Made by a program: the position numbers and the translations under genes. A DNA stretch of 64,000 bases from Phoebastria nigripes (lineage: Eukaryota > Chordata > Aves > Procellariiformes > Diomedeidae), in NCBI GenBank assembly GCA_035582835.1, contig JAYKAV010002662.1:310001-374000 (forward strand). Reading direction: 5' to 3'. The notes beneath the pieces were generated by a model that was not told the DNA's origin, did no database searches, and saw only the letters and a list, made by a program, of their open reading frames with translations. This document shows, in pieces, positions 49,385 to 61,400 of this stretch; the first letter of the stretch is position 1, and the number at the start of each line of letters is the position of its first letter.

Positions 49385-51573
49385 CACATGAGCAGCTATA
49401 GCTTGTGGTCTGGCTTTGTGTTGTGATTCTGCGTGTGAAACATGTTTCAGTAAGAAGTTGCTCCAGTGCCTTGATCCCATGAATGGGTGCTTTTGCAGAA
49501 CCTCGGGAAACTATCAAATGAAGTAATCTTGGCTTAGAAGAGGGACCAACTACACTGGAAGAAGTGCTAGTGATTTAGGATGAAATATCAACTCCCCTGA
49601 TATCAGTAATCACTTTCCTCAGACTTTACGTTATACAGGAAGGTAACAACCCTCTCAACATCTTCATCAAAACAATCTCTCCATGGCATCAGCTCTGAAC
49701 TGACTGAAAAGAAAATCTGTAGCATGTCTGCCTGGAGTCACTAAGATGTTGGGTATGTGGGTCTGAGGGAGGTCTGTAGAACAGGGTTGCTGATGGTATG
49801 AAGTCAGGGCAGGTCCCGTGATTCTGTTAGATACTAGAAGCATTTACAGTGATTAACCTGATGACATTGCCATGGTGGTTCCATGCTGCCAGCCTGCGAT
49901 GCTGTGAAGAGTAAGGAAAGGGAAAAGTGAACAGTGTAAAATTTTAGAGGAATGCAAATAAGACAGGCATAGCTTATAAACAAAAACATGTTACAGTGGG
50001 AACATGCCATTGAGTTTTGTTTTGTATTTCAGAAGAGTGGCACACCTCAATCCTGGTTCTGTCACTTCTGCATGATATGTTCTCAGCAGACTCTCGGTAA
50101 TGACTGTTACAATGCCACGCTTCATCAAATATACTTAAATCTTTGAATTTATACAGTTGGTACAATAAATACCATTTGCTGAATATGGTTTCTAAATTAG
50201 ATATCATTTTTTGCACATTTGGCAGATAAAAATATACTCTGTAGAACCTCTCATTTTGTCAAGTTCTACTAACAGATGGAGTGCCTTTTCTGTTCACATG
50301 GAATCACGTCAGTGAATCTGGTCTTAAATGAAAACACCTCCTGTCCTTTAAATCAACATTTCTTTCTAGGTTTGTGGGTTGATGAGCCCTTCAAGCAGTG
50401 AAATAATGCTGTGGCCAATCTAGAGAGTAAACCCACATAACAATAGTGATACTACAAACTGCACTATTTGGAAGGATGGGTGGTTCAAGAGGATGTCTAA
50501 AATATATAGTGCTGGAGGATAACTATTATTAGGAAATGGGAGAGATGGGCTAGAATGGGAAATCTTTTTTTTTGTTGTTTCTGATTTCAATAAAATGCTC
50601 AAGACCCCATGACTAAGTTGGTTCTCCAGTTTAGGAATGAGCCTCTGGATGTGCTCTTACTGACATGCAGTAGTTGTCTTGCCTTTGTCTCCCTGCTTTT
50701 GACAAAATGGATGTTTCCATGCTTCTTTTGGAGGAGTGTCCCTGAGCCACACTCAGAGCCAGATTCACCATATGGACAGACCAAGGTGAGACTAGGCTCC
50801 ATCCATTTCTTTGTGAAGGTATAATCGTAAACTGTGTGTCTTAGGCCCCTGTGTATAAACTCATACCTGCCAGCACTGCCTTACTTCACTAGCATCTACT
50901 GAAAGCAAAAAAAGAGGGTGACCTTCTACTATCTGTTATTAGTACGTTGCAAGATGTGTTCAAAGCTGTTTGAGAATCCAGTGAATGGTCTGAGGAAGAG
51001 AAAATGGTAGGATGCTTCATACTTACAGATGCTGTCATGGCCTACTGTGGACTAGAATGTGAACATAGACAATGGATAAGAGGTTCAGCCTGCATGAATC
51101 ACCTATTGTAAAGTTGCAGCTGGCAGCTCATCCCTCCTCNTTTAGCTCTCAACTGCATCACTTGGTTGACCTCTTCTGAATAAACTGTGTTACGCATGGG
51201 ATTGATTTGCCTTGGCCTCCAACCCTCAGGTGGGGACATCTTATTGTATAGTCCCATGTATGAAAAAATAGTTAAACACTAAAGCTAGTCAAAATGAAAA
51301 GCTGACCTGTAAAGCTCTGGCTCTGTATTGTTCAGCTTTCTTATTCCATTATAAAATAAGAACTGTGTGATTTTTTTTTCCTCCAGGCATTCATCTTACT
51401 CATTAAACTGTCAAAGTGTGGAAGCTGGCTGTATAAGAAAAAGATAATGCAAAATGTTAACAGTTTATGTAAGCCACTAGGACCTGAACCGTTCAACCAC
51501 TTCACCCTGTGTATTTACTTGTATGAGAAGACTCATTCACTACAGTGATACACTCCACTGAGTAATGTTACTC

Positions 51574-51606
51574 GTGTGCATAAACATGCANGTGTGCATA
51601 AACATG
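51574..51606 (+). repeat. 18-bp tandem duplication
   Basis: GTGTGCATAAACATG at 51574 and again at 51592, with an N in the spacer. Confidence 0.8.
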
Positions 51607-52579
51607 TTAGACAAAAAGTTTGTTTACAGATGCAAATATTTCAAGTGCACAAACCCATAGCTAAGAGGAAGAGACAAATGAGAAACAGATTCCTAAAGGT
51701 GTAAATGCTGTGTGGTATCTCAACTCCATTAATGTGCTACAGGAATTGGATTTCATGACTCTAAATAGCACTGCTGTAAAAAACCTGCTAGCCTATCTGT
51801 GGATTTGTTTGTCCTCCCTAAAACCCTCTAAAGAACACCATCGGGAACTGTACCATTGCAAGGCTCTGTCTTCATCCTCTTGAAACTCCATCTTGTGCAG
51901 ATGTCCCTGGTACATAAGGCCAAGCATTTAGAAGCTGATCTCTTGACTGCTAACACTGTTAAATGCATGGAGGTTTACCATACCAGAGAAACTGCGTCTT
52001 GTTCAGGAAATCCTCTGAGATGAATGGAGGCTGGGGGAGTGCTTATGTGTCTCCTGTTCCTGTGTTCTTCCCTAAGCATCCACTTAAGACAGGAAGATGT
52101 AGTAGGTGGACCTTTGGTGAGAACCAATAGNGCTGTTCTGGTATTTTTAAACAAGCCTATTTTATCATTGGGTATAGAGGCAGCCTAAGGCCCACTCAGC
52201 TGCAGATGTCTACTTTGCAATATCTAGAGTTACAGGAAATTAATCATACTCCTAAGAACCTTCTCTTTCTTTGAAAGTATCCCTGAGGTAATTTAGCAGC
52301 ATGTGGAAGACTATTACTTTCTGCCTTCTGTGTAAATAAAGGGGAAAGAGTTAATATCAGAAGGGAGATATAGTTGCAATTTCATTATTAATCTGCTCAA
52401 GGAGACTGCTTGTGAGTTCATGACTGTGAACGTGGGTATGAAATCTTTAGATGAATCCTCAATGTGTAGCCACACTTCAGTGGGCATCAGGTCTTTGAAA
52501 TTTGTATTAGCGAGCTAAAACCAAGNTTTCTGGCTAAGATGGGTGGCTTCTTATCTGAGCAATTTGTTGTGGTTTTTTT

Positions 52580-52634
52580 AATATGCATATATATATAAAA
52601 TTATATACATATATATGTATAAATATATATAAAC
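52580..52634 (+). repeat. (TA)n-rich simple repeat
   Basis: ATATGCATATATATATAAAA, then further ATATAC and ATATATGT units. Low complexity. Confidence 0.85.
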
Positions 52635-53817
52635 ATCTGATTATTTTACGAATAAAAAGTATCATTATGCTGAAATTGTCCTTCTTCCAGCAGCCACTGG
52701 GTGAACTTTGAAAGCTTTGAGTTCTAGGATTTTGGAGTATGATGGGTGGGTTTCGCTTTAATCTCTCCAGAAAAATATATCTGTTCTCTTGTTTGAGTTA
52801 CTTTAAAACTTTGAACATTTTATTCATGGATAAATAAAGTCAATGACTTATGCAGGATGCTCACCAATTTTTTTTCCCCTGTTTCTCCTAGAGTTTTTTA
52901 AAGTCTTGAGTTTCAGAGGGGGGAAATGCTATTTTAAATGCCACAGTTGGCACCTAAAGTGCTTGTCATTTCTGCCTGGGAGAGACTGCCCAGTTCACTC
53001 AGACCAGGCTGGTGTTCTCTCATGTTGTTTTGATTGATTACTGTTCTTCTTTTACTTAATTTCTTAGGAAGACTTTTCAGATCCAAATGTAAAACTCTTA
53101 TTAGCAGAAAAGATACAGTTTTCTGGGTTGTTATAAAATAGCTTGTTATGCTAGTTAGGATACAAACCTCTGGGATAAGTGATACAGAAATTCACCCAGT
53201 ATATGTACTTTTAAAAAAAGCAATGATTGTTTTATAAGTTGACAATCAAAATTTATATAGCTATATATGTTATTAAACTTTTGGCTACTATTTCCTTAAC
53301 CTGGAGGATAAGATTATATGACCATTTTCAACAGGGAGACAGAGAGCTCAGGGGCATCAGTGGAAACATGCACAGTAGAAATGATTATGCCTTCTATTTT
53401 TGTATTATAATCATTAGAATTTCATCAACATCCACAAGAAAATGCAATAAATGTGTCCATTTTATTTGAGAAAACACAGAGTTGAGGAAAAATGTATGCA
53501 GCATTACACAGTGTCTATTACTTTGTTTTTCTGCAGTCCCATAGTCCACAGATGAAACAAGCAAAGAATACTAGATTTTTGATCTGCATTGCAGGTTTCG
53601 GAGCACTTTTAACTCTTCGTCTCATTTCAGGAGGCCTGACTCTGTTATGGATTATTTNACTTTAAGTCCACCATTTTCAGTTACTTCTTGTTTCCAGTGT
53701 TACAACAAATAGGAATATTTTGTTCTAGTTAGCTTTCCATAGTTTAAAATTAAAAAAATTAATAGTGAAAACATTCTTACAGAATCCATGGAAATTGGGG
53801 AGTAGATATTTTTATAT

Positions 53818-53915
53818 CTGTTTTATATATGGTGAAAAGTTAAATGATTTGCCAAGAATTCAAAGCCAGTCACTGGAGGAATATTAGAACTTGAGACATT
53901 CTCGCTCTGCAGCCT
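53818..53915 (-). mobile_element. MIR-like SINE relic
   Basis: TTTTATATATGGTGAAAAGT, then TAAATGATTTGCCAAGAATTC, AAGCCAGTCACTGG and ATTAGAACTTGAG follow the order of a MIR core in antisense (TTATAGATGAGGAAACTGAG, TTAAGTGACTTGCCCAAGGT, CACAGCCAGTAAGTGG, GGATTCGAACC). Divergence is high, so this is a by-eye match. Confidence 0.5.
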
Positions 53916-54282
53916 GGCTGTGGTACTTGGTTGGTACTAAAAACACAGCAATTAAAAGTAAGCAGCTGATGTTTTGGCATTGCAAAAGTTTTAAATATTC
54001 CATGGTAGCCTTGCAAGCCCACATACAACATGAGAACTTTCTAATTGATTGATGTAACTGCTCTTGCTTTTAGCTGGAGCTCTTACGTGTTGATATTTTC
54101 ATTTGATCTTCTTCAGAAATCTTGGAGGCCCAAAGGTGAAACTCACAGTTATAACTCCATGGAAAAATAAGGGATTAAATTTGGATTTCGGTGGCTGGTG
54201 TGAAGTTCCAGGGAATAGGAGTAATGATTTTGGGGAAGGGAGTGCTGAGGTGTTCACAATGAATAATTATTTAGTAATAGGC

Positions 54283-54376
54283 AAGGAAGATAACTTGCCT
54301 AAGATCACAGGGTTAGCTAGAAGTGGATTTGAAATTCCTCTCTCTGCCTCATGCTCTAATAACTACTCTCTTCCCT
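54283..54376 (-). mobile_element. MIR-like SINE relic
   Basis: AAGATAACTTGCCTAAGATC, ACAGGGTTAGCTAGAAGTGG, ATTTGAAATTCC and CATGCTCTAATAACTAC align well with an antisense MIR: the TAACTTGCCCAAGGTCACA block, the CAGCTAGTAAGTGG block, the GATTCGAACCC box and the GCTCTTAACCACTA end. Better preserved than the copy 400 bases upstream. Confidence 0.6.
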
Positions 54377-55181
54377 TATGAAATGTGGCACTTGCATATT
54401 TTGTTGTAGAGAAAACAGGGCAGATAGATACATGTTAGCATGACGCTGACAGTGGCTGGCACGTTATATGCTGTAGAAACACCTTTATGCCATACTAGTT
54501 TGCAAAAGACCTGATGGTATTTAAAAGGTTTGCATTTGCATGTAGCAAGGGTAGAGTGATCAGCATAATAAAAATGCCTGTCCTCTTTATCTGTTACATG
54601 TATACAGCTCTTGACTGATATGTAAATGCTACTTATGGATGCTCTGAATTGTCATGGTTGTTGGTGTGTTTGTTGGATAAATATATTAGCTTAACTAAAT
54701 AACGGTCAGTGTAGACAAAACTGTGATGGAAGANAATAATGATGTGGGCCAGCCCACAACTACAGCAGTCTTACCTGACCATGTCCAGCCTTTATCTGAT
54801 CATCTACAAAATTGGCTTTGAACAGTAGCTAGAAATTCTCAAAAATGTGAAAAAACCCTGACAGNAAAAAACTGAAACACAGGCCAAGTGACCTGAGTTA
54901 AAGCAAGCTGTTGAGTCACTCTGGTGCTGAAGGAGGACCCCAGTGAACTGTTGCAGGATATTCTGGCACAAAGCCTAAGAAGGGGGATTTAACTGTGGGA
55001 TTTACCTCAGAGAGATATGTGGCCAAACACCTCAGCACGTGCAATTATAGAGTTTAATATGAGACAAAAATGCTGCTAGCCTTGTTACTATGACAGCCTT
55101 TGGTATGTACAGCACTTTTCTTCCTGGAATCTCTCAGAGTGTCTCTTAATAAGCACTAGAAGTGCTACATTCTTAAGCTCT

Positions 55182-55196
55182 TTTTTTTTTTTTTTA
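55182..55196 (+). repeat. Poly-T tract
   Basis: About 15 T in a row. Simple repeat. Confidence 0.8.
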
Positions 55197-57193
55197 TTTC
55201 TCTTCATGTCAATGCAGTCTGAATCAGTGGTTGCCTTCACCTTCTACACTCTGTTCTTGGTAGCTCATTTGTTGTTGGGCCAAATGTGCTGTGCAAACAT
55301 AGGGGCTCAATTCTGCTCCCTCATAAGCAACATTGTGGGCCAAACGCTTTCTTCTCATTAGTGCTTTTGTGGCTGCCAGCAGACTCCATCTTGGAGTGCC
55401 ACCACCTCTGGCTTCAGGTAGTGGAATACCTCTCCACATGCTTTTTTTCTCCTATGCTTTCTTTATTATTTTCAAGGCCAAACTTAAAACATTTCTTGTT
55501 TTCAATTGTTATTTTTTTATTTAGCCTTTGGCCCATGATTGCATTACANCTTGCAAGTAACAGTTCTGCTTTGTAATTACTACACTTTGCCCTCTCCAGC
55601 TGAGTTACCAGGGGGTGGAGGAGACATGGCCCCATCAGCTAAGTGCTACCAAAGACTTAGTGTGGAGATGCAATGTTTTTCTTTCCCAGGCTGTATTATC
55701 ATGGGTAATTTCAAGTAAGTGTTGTTTCGATTCCTTCTTCCCAGTGCTTTCCTCCTTACTTATTTTTTGAAATCAGGAGTAGTTGTGAGACAGTATCTGC
55801 TTGCAGATGGGCGTCCTTGTCCCTTACAACTCTGCAGCTGCTGCATGTGTTGCATAGCTGTACTTCATTACTCTAGATTGTGTGATTGTGATTGCCTGTG
55901 GTGAAATAAACTTGCTGCTCCTTGCAAATGAAGATATTTGGCTGAGCTGATTCCTGATAGAGAGCAGAGANGGTAAAGAGTCAGTGCTAATTTGGAAATT
56001 TCACTGCGTAGGAAGGGGCTGAGAAACTGGGAGACGGATGGACTGTGTGTCTTTCCCCTCTTCTCCAGGCTCTTCCTCTACTCTCTCTCCTCTTTCTTCC
56101 TGCTCCTTCACAGACTCCTGAGATATAGGACATCCNATCTCTCACTCCATCCTCCTCTTTGGACCCACAGATCCTCCTCTACATCTTCTTTGTTGCAGGT
56201 GTCTAGAAGTCCCCACCAGTCCTTATTCATCTTACTGAGCCTGCTGCGCTGNTAGAAAGATGGGGGCGATGGAGATGAGATAGAGCAGAATCTAGANCTG
56301 GTCTTTGCTCTTAAGATCAGGGCTGGGATGGATATCTGGGAGATGTTAAGGTTTTCCTCTCCTGCTGCCATTTCTGCACAAGCTCATTGGTTTAAGACTT
56401 AATGGAGAAGCAATGGTCATGGGATATTTCAACCAAGATTTAAAAAAAACCCTTATATTTGTGTTTATTGGATGCTGCGTCAAGGTCACAGTGTAAATCT
56501 GAAATCTTTTGGTACCTCTAGAAAAACAGTATTTTCAGTAATTGTTAGCANGGCAGAGTATTTAACAACAGACACTCTTTAAAAGTGTCAAGAAGCACTT
56601 AAACATGATCTTGTTAGTAAATTAATTTCTAAACATGACCTAGATTAAAAATAACAACACATAGTAGCAGAGAAGCAATGTAAAGCTAGTATAGTGAGTA
56701 TGCACCTAGATTCAGTGCCTTTTCTTTCAGTTCCCCTAATGTACTGAGGGGTTCCCAAACGCTAAATATAATTACAGTCAGAGTGTTTGCTATTCCTGTC
56801 TGTTTAGGAATTTCCAACACAAATTCTTAAGGCAATGATAGTGTAAAATTTCCCATAGGCAAAAGCAAACTTAAAAAAAAAAATCCACTTAAAAACTTAA
56901 TACTTCTGATTGCTAGTAGATGTCTAAGTAAGAATAAAACAAATTTTACCTTTAGGAAGATTTTTACTTTATAAGATTTTGAAAATATTTTGGAAACTAC
57001 TTTCAAGTGTATTAAAACCTTCAGAAAAAATAAAACAGACCTCACTTAACTGGCTNTTTTTTTTATTAAAAAAAAAAGAACATTAGCCTGGAAGAAAAGT
57101 AGCAGGATGTTTCACTTAAGGTACAGTCAGATAAGTACTTGTTATCACAGCCCATTTTTAAGAAGGCATTTCTTCCCTCTCCTCCTTTCTTAN

Positions 57194-57358
57194 ATGCTGA
57201 AACTGATTTAGGCAAAGACAGTTTGCTTTTCATTCTAGCTGATGGTCCTTTGTTAGGTATCAGAAGAGATGGAAACTTTTCAGTCTGTGCTAATCTTACC
57301 ATGATTGACCACATATATTTTTCAGTAGTTGACTCATCNGTTGACAGCCGAGTCCAGT
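57194..57358 (+). CDS. Exon 3 of unrecognised secreted or membrane glycoprotein
   Basis: One hundred and sixty-five bases, phase 1 at both ends. The acceptor is a strong pyrimidine tract ending TTCTTAN, where the N at 57193 must be G. The donor is CAGT|GTGAGT. The first two bases AT complete the G left by exon 2 to give Asp. The exon then reads AETDLGKDSLLFILADGPLL, continues GIRRDGNFSVCANLTMIDHI and ends YFSVVDS-x-VDSRVQ (x is Ser whatever the N at 57339 is). Two sequons, NFS and NLT, and a cysteine fit an extracellular domain. The alternating hydrophobic pattern suggests beta strands. Reading past the donor meets a stop at 57391. The family is not recognised. The exon would fail if 57193 is not G, since no other acceptor nearby has the right phase. 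Confidence 0.63.
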
Positions 57359-57438
57359 GTGAGTATAAAATATATGGAGTGAAGACCAAATAACCCTCGG
57401 GGGGGTCAATAATAATCTGATAGGCTCTTCATTTCCAG
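57359..57438 (+). other. Intron 3, only 80 nt
   Basis: GTGAGT donor, a C/G-rich middle with a G7 run at about 57400, a branch-point-like CTGAT near 57417, and the acceptor GGCTCTTCATTTCCAG. It contains an in-frame stop, so it must be removed to join exons 3 and 4. Introns of about 80 nt are common in birds. Confidence 0.5.
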
Positions 57439-57694
57439 GCATCCATCGGGCATTGGTGGGTGGTGGAACTCCCTCTGGAACTCACCAGTTCTGTTCTAGN
57501 CACATCCCAGAGGAGAAGTCTGCTGACTCCCGATACCATTTAGAACAGGGTGAATGTTTTCCTTCAATATTCCTTTTAACTCCAAAACATACAGATTTTG
57601 ACTTTAGGAATGTGTTTAATTTTCAACAATTACTGCCAGAGGAAAAAAAAAAAAATCTGGATTTACATAAATGTATATGTTTTCTTTTGACAAG
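57439..57694 (+). CDS. Exon 4 of unrecognised secreted or membrane glycoprotein
   Basis: Two hundred and fifty-six bases in phase 1 to phase 2. GC completes the T from exon 3 to give Cys. It reads IHRALVGGGTPSGTHQFCS, then HIPEEKSADSRYHLEQGECF, PSIFLLTPKHTDFDFRNVFN and FQQLLPEE, three lysines from an A13 run (57643-57655), NLDLHKCICFLLT, and ends at ACAAG|GTAAAA. Several cysteines agree with an extracellular fold. The N at 57500 gives Ser or Arg. An earlier, weaker donor inside the exon (ACAGG|GTGAAT at about 57553) would shorten it and leave it in phase 1, but then exon 5 would not join in frame. The A13 run is unusual for coding sequence and is the main reason for caution. Confidence 0.5.
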
Positions 57695-58137
57695 GTAAAA
57701 AAAAATCCCACTTTGACATGTTTGGAAAAATCTATGTATTAGAAAAATCACGTTAAATCCATAAATGAAACAAACCTCCTTCAAATCAATTTCTTTAAGT
57801 TATGCCTAATCAGAAAAGGAAGGGAGAGGCTTGTCTGAGTAAATTCAGACATTTCCACACTTTAAAATAAGTAGGATAAAACTCAGCTGCCACTGTCGAT
57901 GCCTGAAATTNGGTGAGATTAATTCTACCCCACTTGTTTGTACAATCAGACCTTTTCTCTGCTTACATTGATCTCAGTGCTGTTAAGGTATCATAAACAT
58001 TTTCTTTTTGTAGCCTTTGGCCTGCATTTTTTTGTGTTTCTCTCATAAGCTGAATAGTAATTATCCAAGCAAAATGCTGTTCTGAAGAACTACGGGGTTT
58101 CTTTCCCTAAGAAAGCGGCAAATGCATTCCTAAGAAT

Positions 58138-58432
58138 GATCATAGAGTCATAGAATCATAGAATCATTTGGGTTGGGAAAGACCTTTAAGATCATCGAGT
58201 CCAACCATAAACGTAGCACTGCCAAGTCCACCACTAAACCATGTCCCTAAGCACCTCATCTACACGTCTTTTAAATACCTCCAGGGATGGTGACTCAACC
58301 ACTTCCCTGGGCAGCCTGTTCCAATGCTTGACAACCCTGTCGGGGAAGAAATTTTTCCTAATATCCAATCTAAACCTCCCCTGGCACAACTTGAGGCCAT
58401 TTCCTCTTGTCCTATCACTTGCTGCTTGGTNG
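58138..58432 (-). mobile_element. CR1 LINE 3' fragment, younger subfamily, 295 bp
   Basis: Left end CATAGAGTCATAGAATCATA and GAATCATTTGGGTTGGGAAA, followed by GATCATCGAGTCCAACCATA, CACTAAACCATGTCCCTAAG, CTTTTAAATACCTCCAGGGA, CCTGGGCAGCCTGTTCCAAT, AAATTTTTCCTAATATCCAA and CTTGAGGCCATTTCCTCTTG. This is a well-preserved avian CR1 3' end on the minus strand, 5'-truncated at about 58432. The open frame 58241-58510 is its by-product. It is antisense to the gene, as expected for tolerated intronic copies. Confidence 0.92.
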
Positions 58433-61400
58433 GTAATGTTTCTTTTCCATTGCTATGGGCTTCTGTCCTGCTTCCACAATTTGTGTACCACTGAAGATCA
58501 TTTTCAATGATTCATAATGAAGGAATCTACTTTAATGCTGAAAAGGTACCATTTTTTTATCATCAGCACACTGTAGTGTAGATTATGTAGTTCAGAAACA
58601 TTTACTTCCTCTTGGGGTCGCAAAGGTAGGGGCTATTCATACTTTTGGCTTCTGAGAATTGAAATGGTTGTTATAATGCAGATAGGCTTCTTTGAAAACA
58701 TTACAAAATCCCTCTTTTATCAGTAGAGAAGAGGACAATTTGAGTCACATTATAAACACAAGGAGGGCCGGTTATGTTGCTGCAGCTGGGACAGGAGGAC
58801 ATGTGATATCTGAAGGCAAGAGCATGGCCTGTAGGTAATTGAACAAGGACAGGAAAGATGCAGGGTATGTTTCTGGTCTGTTGGGCCTTGTTCAAAACAC
58901 TTTGCCTTCCTGGAGAGGTACAGTTCACCCAAGTGTCTGTCTACATTTGAACTAGTCACTAATCTTTACAGACCAGTGGTACAGTCAGTNTACAGAAACA
59001 GGCACCTCAAGAGGGATAGTTGCCTGTAGGAGCAAATCACAGGATAAAATGANTTGACCTGTGGAGGCATTTGTATTCCTCTGCAGAACATAAATGGAAG
59101 GTTACCAGCTCTGTCTTGGAAACCTTAATTTTCTATACCTNGCTCTCTGCAAATCCATGTGCACNCTGTATGTAGATTCCCAGCTGCTTTCTAGAATAAT
59201 AGTTTTTCCTTTATTTTTGCTGTTTCAGCCTATTAATAAAAGCTTTTAGGAGACCAATGAGTTCTCATTTTCTGGGGCACTTCTAATCTCAGAAATGAAA
59301 ACTCAGTCTGTCTTGTGGTTATAAATCATATTGTTATTGTTATTATTCATTTTCTTATTATGATAGTATCTAGAAGCTAAATCGGATCAGCATGTCTCTT
59401 GGGATAAACACTGTGCAGATCTCAACATGCTCAGAAAGGAAGAGGTTTTTACCTTTAAACAGTAAGAGTTTATAGCTGCTTGTTTGCCTCCTTCCTTCCC
59501 TTTTTATTTATTCTGGAAAGCATGGGCTTCAATGAGATTTTCGACTCTTAGCTAATGCTCTTAAAATTACATCAGTCCCGAACTGATGGGCTGTATTAAC
59601 AGTGGAAGTGTAAACTCTGAGAAATCAAAATCTATTTTCTATGCCAATGGAATCTATTCAGCACAAAACCCCCAAACTCAGCACTTTGCAGTAGTTCGAT
59701 ATTTTCTGAGTGCTTTGTAGGAATCTCAGAATTTTCTCCAGTGATGTCGAGTTCTTAATCCTGAGCAGTTTGACTCCTACTTGGTCCAGAAAATGGGGCA
59801 AAATGGGTTGTTTTGGTGCTGTTGTTTAACTGGTTAGTTTGTTACAGCCTCCCGCATGCTCAATCACAGACCATGAATTTGTGAAGTCAGCAAATGCACT
59901 TATGGCCATTTAGCTCACAGCATGAAAACATACTGTATAGGTCCAGCTGCCTCAGGTTTAGCCCTGTGTATTAAGATGACTGTTGCTTCAGCTTTTCCAC
60001 AGTGTGTTTTACTGGGCTGGGTTGTAGCATGAGACAGCTTTGTTTCCAAATTCAATTAATCTTAGGCTTAAAGCTAATCACAGAAGGGTCAGTCTCACAC
60101 GAAAGGTGTACAGCCTGCTCTAACTCAGTGCAACAGGTACTGAACACATTAAAGGTGCATTCAAGACAGCTTTTCAGTCTGCCTGTGCCCAGAGTTGGGT
60201 GTAAACAGATGTCAGCTGGGTTAAATCATTTTAGTTTGGTCTCTGCAAATTCCTATGAAGAACACTAATTCTTCTGCAATATAGATAATTATCTGCAAGA
60301 GTACTTCCTACTTCAAAGACCCTGGTAGTTATTTTGGGGAGCAGGACAGAGCTCAATGAAATGAAAAACTGCACTTGATCTCTTGCAGCAATGCTGGTTC
60401 TGTTGTCTGGTTTGTGAAGGCCTATCCATCAGGAGGCCTCAAATTTAATGATGGCTAGTGTTAGAGATTAAAAAGCCAAAGACATGCTGTTTGAATTATG
60501 TGTAAGTAAAACTGCGGAAGTTATTTCTAATTCATTGTTCACTTTTCTCTTATTTGGTGCTATTGGTTGGTGAAAANCAATCATTCATTAAAGAAAGAAT
60601 GTGATTAGGAACAGGATTCCTATGTAGCCATAATAAACATCATAATGGAAAATTTTACAAAAGTGAAACCAAAAGCAAAGACCNAGTAGAAGTGTTCAGC
60701 TCTCCACAAATTGAGGCTATTTTTACAGGAAAGATTTTCTAGGCCTGATTTTTCTTCTGTTTTCCCTACAGATGGGATTCCTGTCCCTAAGTTTAGACAT
60801 TTATAGTACAGACATGTCCCAGTGAACAGGTCAGCCCAGGTTGCCTTTATAGTTAATGGTAAGAAAGAGAGACTTTTAGAAGACGATTTATCTGACCCAA
60901 TTTAAGTATCTTCTTTATAGTGACAGAAATAATCCTGTAGAGTCCACTGACTGCACTGACTAGATCCCTCTTGACTTTTAAGGGAGCCTAGAGATTTCTC
61001 TGCCACTGACAGTTACTCTATAGACTATTAAACTGAGACAAACAATCCCATTCACATCATCTGCAACTCAGAGGAGAACTGGCCTGAGCAATGCCCATCT
61101 ATCAATTCTTTTATGGACTACTTGGTTTATATTTTCTACAGATTTTGCCTCCAGCAGAGACTTTTANGGAACAGAATCCATAAAAACTAGTAAAATTCTT
61201 CTGAAAAGGAGTGGTGTTTTCTTCTAAAAAATAAAAATTTCTTTTTATTCTCAGAAGTTTCTTATAAGGCGGTTATTAGGTTTTATCTGAAGAGGGTAAA
61301 ATGGGCTGTTCTTTCATATCCATAAAATAATCAGTTATTTCAAATAAAACCATGGCTTTCTTGGTGTGGAGGAACGCTCAGCTATTGATTTCAGTGGAGA

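Larger units (their letters stand above)
40399..57193 (+). other. Intron 2 (16.8 kb) of the predicted glycoprotein gene
   Basis: Starts GTATTT at 40399 and ends in a polypyrimidine tract (CTTCCCTCTCCTCCTTTCTTAN) whose last base is an N at 57193. It holds a solo retroviral LTR (44498-45095), a CR1 fragment (48943-49062), two MIR-like relics (53818-53915, 54283-54376), a 10-bp palindrome (47834-47858) and several simple repeats. I found no extra exon with phase 1 at both ends. A stretch at about 50634-50786 ends in a good donor (ACCAAG|GTGAGA) but its phases do not fit. Confidence 0.55.

Noticed and set aside
50634..50788. Exon-like stretch with donor ACCAAG|GTGAGA
   Set aside because: No acceptor gives the phase 1 entry required after exon 2.
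58241..58510. Open frame on the plus strand
   Set aside because: Antisense reading of the CR1 fragment.
60003..60105. Possible extra exon between exons 3 or 4 and 5
   Set aside because: A good acceptor and correct phases from exon 3 to exon 5 exist, but the donor (AAAG|GTGTAC) is weak and the exon 4 route uses better sites. Kept in mind as an alternative.
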